A DNA stretch of 64,000 nt from Streptomyces sp. XD-27 (lineage in GTDB: Bacteria; Actinomycetota; Actinomycetes; Streptomycetales; Streptomycetaceae). Shown piece after piece: positions 60,475-64,000 of this stretch. Within the stretch, counting starts at the first letter, position 1. Each line of letters begins with the position of its first letter. Position numbers and translations under genes: made by a program. Below the pieces are notes generated by a model. It made no database searches. It had not been told where the DNA came from and was given only the letters and a program-made list of their open reading frames with translations. The stretch lies in the NCBI RefSeq assembly GCF_030553055.1, contig NZ_CP130713.1, forward strand, positions 3,224,001-3,288,000, written 5' to 3'.

Positions 60475-60726
60475 TCAGGACTCGGCATCGTTCCGGCGCA
60501 GGGCCCGCAGTCCGCGCAACCCGATCACGCCGATACCCGTCCCCAAGAGAAACGAGGTGATCGCAAGCAGCAGATGCACCCAGAAGTACGCGGTGGGGTC
60601 GCCGGAGTCGTCGAAGGCCAGGCCACTGCCGTCTTTCCATAGATTTTTGACGAAAGTGGACCAAATGACCCAACTCCATGCCCCGAAGGCGAGCAGGAAC
60701 CAGGACACGGGGCGGCTGAGCTTCAT
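60475..60726 (-). CDS. SCO4848-family small membrane protein
   Basis: Small integral membrane protein of 83 aa, two TM segments (PVSWFLLAFGAWSWVIWSTF and WVHLLLAITSFLLGTGIGVI) joined by an acidic loop KDGSGLAFDDSGDP, and a basic C-terminus (RGLRALRRND). I recognise it as the family named after S. coelicolor SCO4848. Function unknown. ATG 60726. The divergent neighbour is a D-Ala-D-Ala carboxypeptidase gene (SCO4847 in S. coelicolor), a conserved pairing that suggests an envelope role. Confidence 0.9.
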   Translation of the reverse strand: MKLSRPVSWFLLAFGAWSWVIWSTFVKNLWKDGSGLAFDDSGDPTAYFWVHLLLAITSFLLGTGIGVIGLRGLRALRRNDAES

Positions 60727-60826
60727 GGGTTCCAGTATGGGCTCCGCGCGGCGCGTTCCCCCTCGTGGGTCCGGTTCGACCGTGCCGCCCGTCACCACTC
60801 GATCGCGCAGCGGTACGTTCACCTCC

Positions 60827-62109
60827 GTGTCCAGGACTTCCGCCGCCTCCGCCGCGGCCATGACCGTTGCCGTGTCCCTGCTGCTCGCCACCGCGCCCGC
60901 CGCCCTTGCCACCGGAGCGCAGAAGGACAAGCCGCGCGAGCCCGAGCCGCCCGCGCGGATGTCGACGGTGGGGGTGAGCGGCTCGGCCGGCCCGGGACGC
61001 AGGTGTCCCTGAAGGCGGGCGCCCCCGCCCTGCCGAAGAAGCTGTCCGCGCGGTCGTGGCTGGTGGCGGACGCGGAGTCCGGCGAGGTGCTGGCCGCGCA
61101 CAACGCGCACTGGCGGCTGGCTCCGGCCAGCACGATGAAGATGCTCTTCGCGGACACGGTGCTGCCGAGGTTCCCCAAGACGGCGCAGCACAAGGTGCTG
61201 CCCTCGGACCTGGAGGGCATGGGCGAGGGCAGCAGCCTGGTCGGCATCAAGGAGAACTACACGTACACGGCGCACGACCTGTGGCTGGGCGTCTTCCTGC
61301 GCTCCGGCAACGACGCGGTGCACGTGCTGTCCGCGATGAACGGCGGCGTGGACAAGACCGTCCGGGACATGCAGCGCCACGCCGAGGAACTGAACGCGCT
61401 GGACACACATGTGGTCACCCCCGACGGCTACGACGAGAAGGGGCAGGTCAGCAGCGCGTACGACCTGACGCTCTTCGCCCGCTCCGGGCTTCAGAAGAAG
61501 GACTTCCGGGAGTACTGCTCGACGCCGACGGCGAAGTTCCCCGGCGAGTTCAAGAAGCCGGAGAAGGGCGACAAGGGCAAGCCGGGCAAGCGGCAGCGCG
61601 AGTACTTCGCGATCCAGAACACCAACCGGCTGCTGACCGGTTCGGGGGTGCCGTTCTACAAGGGCATCGCGGGGGTGAAGAACGGCTCCACCACCGAGGC
61701 GGGCAACACCTTCACCGGGGTCGCGCAGCGCGGCGACCGGGTGCTGCTGGTCACCGTCATGAACCCGCGCGACGAGCAGCTGTACGGGGTCTACAAGGAG
61801 ACCGCGCAGCTCTTCGACTGGGGCTTCAAGGCGGCCGGTTCGGTCGATCCGGTCGGCACGCTGGTCAAGCCGGGCAAGCTCACCGGGGACGGCGGCACGT
61901 CGGGGACCGACGACAGCAAGCCGGGCGACGGCAAGGGGCAGGCGCAGGCCTCGGCGGGCTCGGGCGACGGGTCCGGTGGCGGCGGCAAGTGGACGGCGGT
62001 GGGGCTCACAGCGGGTTCGGTGGCGGCGTTGGGCGCGGTGGCGTTCCTGGTGCGTCGCCGCTGGCCGCTTCCGCAGCCGGCGCGTCGGGGCGGCCGGGGC
62101 CGCGGCTGA
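60827..62109 (+). pseudogene. D-alanyl-D-alanine carboxypeptidase, one-base frameshift
   Basis: Penicillin-binding protein of the DacA/PBP5 class (removes the terminal D-Ala of peptidoglycan stem peptides), about 427 aa when repaired. GTG 60827 starts a signal peptide (SAAAMTVAVSLLLATAPAALA). The frame is lost in a G5 run at 60970-60974; with one more G it reads MSTVGGERLGRPGTQV and joins SLKAGAPALPKKLSARSWLVAD. The motifs are PASTMKMLF (SxxK, Ser nucleophile), RSGNDAV (SxN) and VKNGSTTEAG (KTG-like KNG). The C-terminus has a Gly/Ser-rich stretch, a TM (VGLTAGSVAALGAVAFLV) and a basic tail. The last 104 bp overlap the convergent BrkB gene. Without repair the protein has no export signal. Confidence 0.88.
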
Positions 62110-63133
62110 CGCTGCCGTCGGCCGCGTCGGCATCGCTTTCAGGGGCGGCGTCGGCGGTAGCGGCAGGGCCGTCGGCGTCAGCGGTCGCGGCAGGGCCGTC
62201 GGCGTCAGCTTGGGCGTCAGCGGCCGGGCCCGCGGCGGCACCGGGGGCCGCGTCCTCCTCGGTGCCGCCGGGGGCCGCCTCCTCCTCGGTGCCGCCGGTG
62301 GCCGTCCAGGCGGCGCAGTACAGCGTTAGCTTCGCGGTGAGGTTGATCCACAGGAGCAGGGCGATGGGCACACCGAACGCCCCGTACATGCTCTTGGCCG
62401 CGACCCCTTGCAGATAGCCGCTGAGCGCCAGCTTCAGCCCCTCGAAGCCGACCGCGCCGATGAGCGCGGCGACGAGGACCTGGCGGCGCGGCGGATGCAC
62501 GCTGGGCAGCAGCGTCAGCACGTAGCACATGAGGAGGAAGTCGGCGGCGACGGCGGCGGCGAAGGCGGCGAGCCGCAGCAGCCAGCCGCCGACGCCGTTG
62601 CCGGAGATGTCCAGTTGGTCCGCCGTCCACCCGATGGCGGTCACGGCGAAGGTGGAGACGGCGAAGGAGCCGACCGCGACCCCGCCGAGGCCCATGAGCA
62701 CCCCGCCGTCCTTGAGCTTGCGCAGCACCGGGTTGCCGGTCTCGTCGTCCAGTTCCCATACGGCCCGCAGGCACTCGCGGAGCGAGCCGACCCAGCCGAT
62801 ACCGGTGAGGAGGAGCAGCGCGCCCGCGACTGATCCGACGGTGGCCGCGTTGTCCACCAGGCCGCTGAGGTCGAGCTGGCCGGAGATGCCGGGCACCCGC
62901 TCGGCGAGCTCCTGTTCCAGCTCGTTCATCCGGCGCTCGCTGAGTACGGCCGCGCCGATCGCCGCCGCGACCGTGACGAGGGGGAAGAGCGCCACGAAGC
63001 TGACGAACGTGATCGCGGCCGCCAGCCGGGTCCAGTGGACGCGGTCCAGCGTCTCGTACGCGCGCCAGGCGTGCGTACGCATCAGGCGGGCGGCGAGCGG
63101 GCCGATCCACGGCAGCCGGGTCAACCAGTCCAT
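62006..63133 (-). CDS. YihY/BrkB-family membrane protein
   Basis: Inner-membrane protein of the YihY (BrkB) family, 375 aa, six TM segments between residues about 40 and 285 (AAAITFVSFVALFPLVTVAA, GSVAGALLLLTGIGWVGSL, GVLMGLGGVAVGSFAVSTFA, LLRLAAFAAAVAADFLLMCY, MYGAFGVPIALLLWINLTAK). The C-terminal 85 residues are an Ala/Asp/Pro/Gly-rich tail with duplications (ADADGPAATADADGPAATAD and GGTEEEAAPGGTEEDAAPG) that runs antisense to the end of the carboxypeptidase gene (62006-62109). Despite the old name it is not an RNase. ATG 63133. Confidence 0.88.
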   Translation of the reverse strand: MDWLTRLPWIGPLAARLMRTHAWRAYETLDRVHWTRLAAAITFVSFVALFPLVTVAAAIGAAVLSERRMNELEQELAERVPGISGQLDLSGLVDNAATVGSVAGALLLLTGIGWVGSLRECLRAVWELDDETGNPVLRKLKDGGVLMGLGGVAVGSFAVSTFAVTAIGWTADQLDISGNGVGGWLLRLAAFAAAVAADFLLMCYVLTLLPSVHPPRRQVLVAALIGAVGFEGLKLALSGYLQGVAAKSMYGAFGVPIALLLWINLTAKLTLYCAAWTATGGTEEEAAPGGTEEDAAPGAAAGPAADAQADADGPAATADADGPAATADAAPESDADAADGSVSRGPGRPDAPAAEAASGDAPGTPPRPTPPPNPL

Positions 63134-63161
63134 GGTCCAGACCTCACCGGTTCGTCAGTGT

Positions 63162-63872
63162 TCATGCGTGGTCCTGAACCCGGAACACAAGGTTCCGGGT
63201 GCCCCAGAAGCGTAGGCAGGTGGCGAGGGCCATGCCGACTCCGGCCCCGGAGACGGTGTCGGCGCGGGCGGAGGTCAGGCCGAGGCCGTAGTGCGACACG
63301 AGCAGGCACAGCAACTGCACGGCGGCGCCGGCGGCGTTGACGGCGCAGAAGACGACGTACCGGCGGGCGCGGCGTACGCCCGGCCGACGCCGGTAGGTCC
63401 CGACGGCGTTGCCGAGGTAGGCGACGGTGCACGCGGCGGCGAAGGACAGCGCCTTCGCGGACAGCGGCCCGAACCCGGCGGACCCGCGCAACCAGACGAA
63501 GAGGACGACGTCGACGGCGTACGCGGCGCCCCCGGCGAGGGCGAACCCGGCCAGCTCGGGCAACAGGGCGCGGAGGCGGGCGACGGCACCGGCGGGACGA
63601 GCGCGCGGCGGCACACGGGGACGGGCGGGGCCGAGGGCATCGCGCGGCGGCGCACCCCTATCAGCGGCACCACGCGGCGGCGCACCCGGATCGGCGGCAC
63701 CACGCGGCGGTGCACCCGGATCGGCGGCACCGCGCCGCAGGACGCCCCGGCCGACGGCGCCTCGCGGCGGGGCGGCCCGATCGGCCGCATCGCGCGGCCC
63801 CCGCGGCGGGCCGCCGACGTCACCGACGTCACCGACGTCGCCGACGTCACCGGGAGCGCCGGGCGCCGTCAC
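63162..63872 (-). CDS. GtrA-family membrane protein with repetitive N-terminus
   Basis: GtrA-like flippase-type protein (moves polyprenyl-linked sugars), 236 aa. The GtrA domain is residues about 103-236, with four TMs (ELAGFALAGGAAYAVDVVLF, KALSFAAACTVAYLGNAVGT, YVVFCAVNAAGAAVQLLCLL, AGVGMALATCLRFWGTRNLV). The first 100 residues are low complexity: GDVGDVGDVGDVGG coded by a 9-bp repeat, then AADPGAPPRGAADPGAPPRG. GTG 63872 overlaps the upstream gene stop (GTGA), supporting this start and co-translation with a UbiA-type arabinan-precursor gene. Confidence 0.85.
   Translation of the reverse strand: MTAPGAPGDVGDVGDVGDVGGPPRGPRDAADRAAPPRGAVGRGVLRRGAADPGAPPRGAADPGAPPRGAADRGAPPRDALGPARPRVPPRARPAGAVARLRALLPELAGFALAGGAAYAVDVVLFVWLRGSAGFGPLSAKALSFAAACTVAYLGNAVGTYRRRPGVRRARRYVVFCAVNAAGAAVQLLCLLVSHYGLGLTSARADTVSGAGVGMALATCLRFWGTRNLVFRVQDHA
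63655..63850 (-). repeat. Coding minisatellites in GtrA N-terminus
   Basis: Two repeat arrays. About 63655-63765 carries 27-30-bp units containing GGCGGCACCACGCGGCGG that code for GAADPGAPPR. About 63818-63850 has a 9-bp unit, CGACGTCAC, coding for GDV. Both add length only to the cytoplasmic N-terminus. Confidence 0.8.
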
Positions 63873-64000
63873 AGCCCCGCGACCGCCAGTCCGTACAGTC
63901 CCGTCCAGGCCAGCGCGATCACCGCCAGCGGGCGGTCGCGCAGCACCACATCCTCCGGCGCCCCGGCCGTGCCCCGGTCCGCGAACACGGCGTACCGCAG
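63869..64000 (-). CDS. UbiA-type prenyltransferase, probably decaprenyl-phosphate phosphoribosyltransferase (3' end only)
   Basis: Only the last 43 residues are present: LRYAVFADRGTAGAPEDVVL, then DRPLAVIALAWTGLYGLAVAGL. The pattern RYA-(8-9)-GAPE-x-V-x-x-D and a closing hydrophobic segment match the C-terminus of actinobacterial decaprenyl-phosphate phosphoribosyltransferases (UbiA family), which start arabinan-precursor synthesis. The GtrA gene begins within its stop codon. The remainder is beyond base 64000. Confidence 0.65.
   Translation of the reverse strand: MRYAVFADRGTAGAPEDVVLRDRPLAVIALAWTGLYGLAVAGL

Overview
The window is high-GC actinobacterial DNA with the look of a Streptomyces chromosome arm-proximal core region: GTG/TTG starts, start/stop overlaps (ATGA, GTGA, TGATG), leaderless-looking promoters, and families such as AfsQ1/AfsQ2, the SCO4848-type membrane protein, DUF6716 and DUF4328. 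From memory, the gene order (afsQ1-afsQ2, add, deoA-cdd, BMP-type ABC transporter, wall-glycopolymer genes, sdhCDAB, SCO4848/D-Ala-D-Ala carboxypeptidase) follows that of S. coelicolor from about SCO4907 down to about SCO4846, with some accessory insertions.

Layout. 1-2.8 kb: afsQ1 (5' cut off), afsQ2 and a co-transcribed lipoprotein. 2.9-14.3 kb: VanZ-like protein, secreted proteins, adenosine deaminase, an alpha/beta-hydrolase-fold protein without the usual serine, a LysR/MFS divergent pair, a GNAT/aminotransferase operon facing an HxlR regulator across a palindromic operator, and a secreted peptidase-like hydrolase. 14.3-21.3 kb: a nucleoside salvage unit on the minus strand (BMP lipoprotein, double ABC ATPase, two permeases, cytidine deaminase, thymidine phosphorylase). 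21.5-32.6 kb: M20 amidohydrolase, then genes for a sialic-acid-like (probably Kdn/teichulosonic acid) wall polymer: two polysialyltransferase-like proteins, NeuB-type synthase, a NeuA-HAD fusion, DUF6716 and GT2 glycosyltransferases and an acyltransferase. 32.6-49.1 kb: TetR/FAD monooxygenase pair with two operators, FG-GAP protein, gluconokinase, amidase, imine-reductase-like protein, SecDF-head lipoprotein, a methylmalonyl-CoA-mutase-like subunit, L,D-transpeptidase, ECF sigma factor with a Gly/Ser-rich partner, DUF4328 protein, GH20 hexosaminidase and a UraD-like protein. 49.3-52.7 kb: sdhCDAB. 52.8-57.2 kb: an accessory cassette (XRE-TPR regulator divergent from Gfo/Idh, DegT aminotransferase and Nudix genes). 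57.2-64 kb: an orphan oligopeptide-type binding protein, a phosphoesterase, SCO4848-type protein, D-Ala-D-Ala carboxypeptidase, BrkB and GtrA proteins, and the end of a UbiA-type (decaprenyl-phosphate phosphoribosyltransferase-like) gene.

The genes work as modules. The nucleoside unit imports nucleosides and breaks down cytidine, pyrimidine deoxynucleosides and adenosine; add and the transporter share a palindromic upstream motif. The NeuB, HAD and NeuA activities form a plausible path to a CMP-activated nonulosonic acid used by the neighbouring glycosyltransferases. Several regulator genes sit beside perfect inverted repeats that are likely their operators.

Sequence quality matters here. 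Eight genes (afsQ2, the amidohydrolase, neuA-HAD, acyltransferase, imine reductase, SecDF-head lipoprotein, UraD-like, carboxypeptidase) each read correctly only if one base is restored, in nearly every case in a G or C run. This looks like systematic homopolymer under-calling rather than eight real pseudogenes. I saw no tRNA, rRNA, CRISPR array, insertion sequence or prophage.
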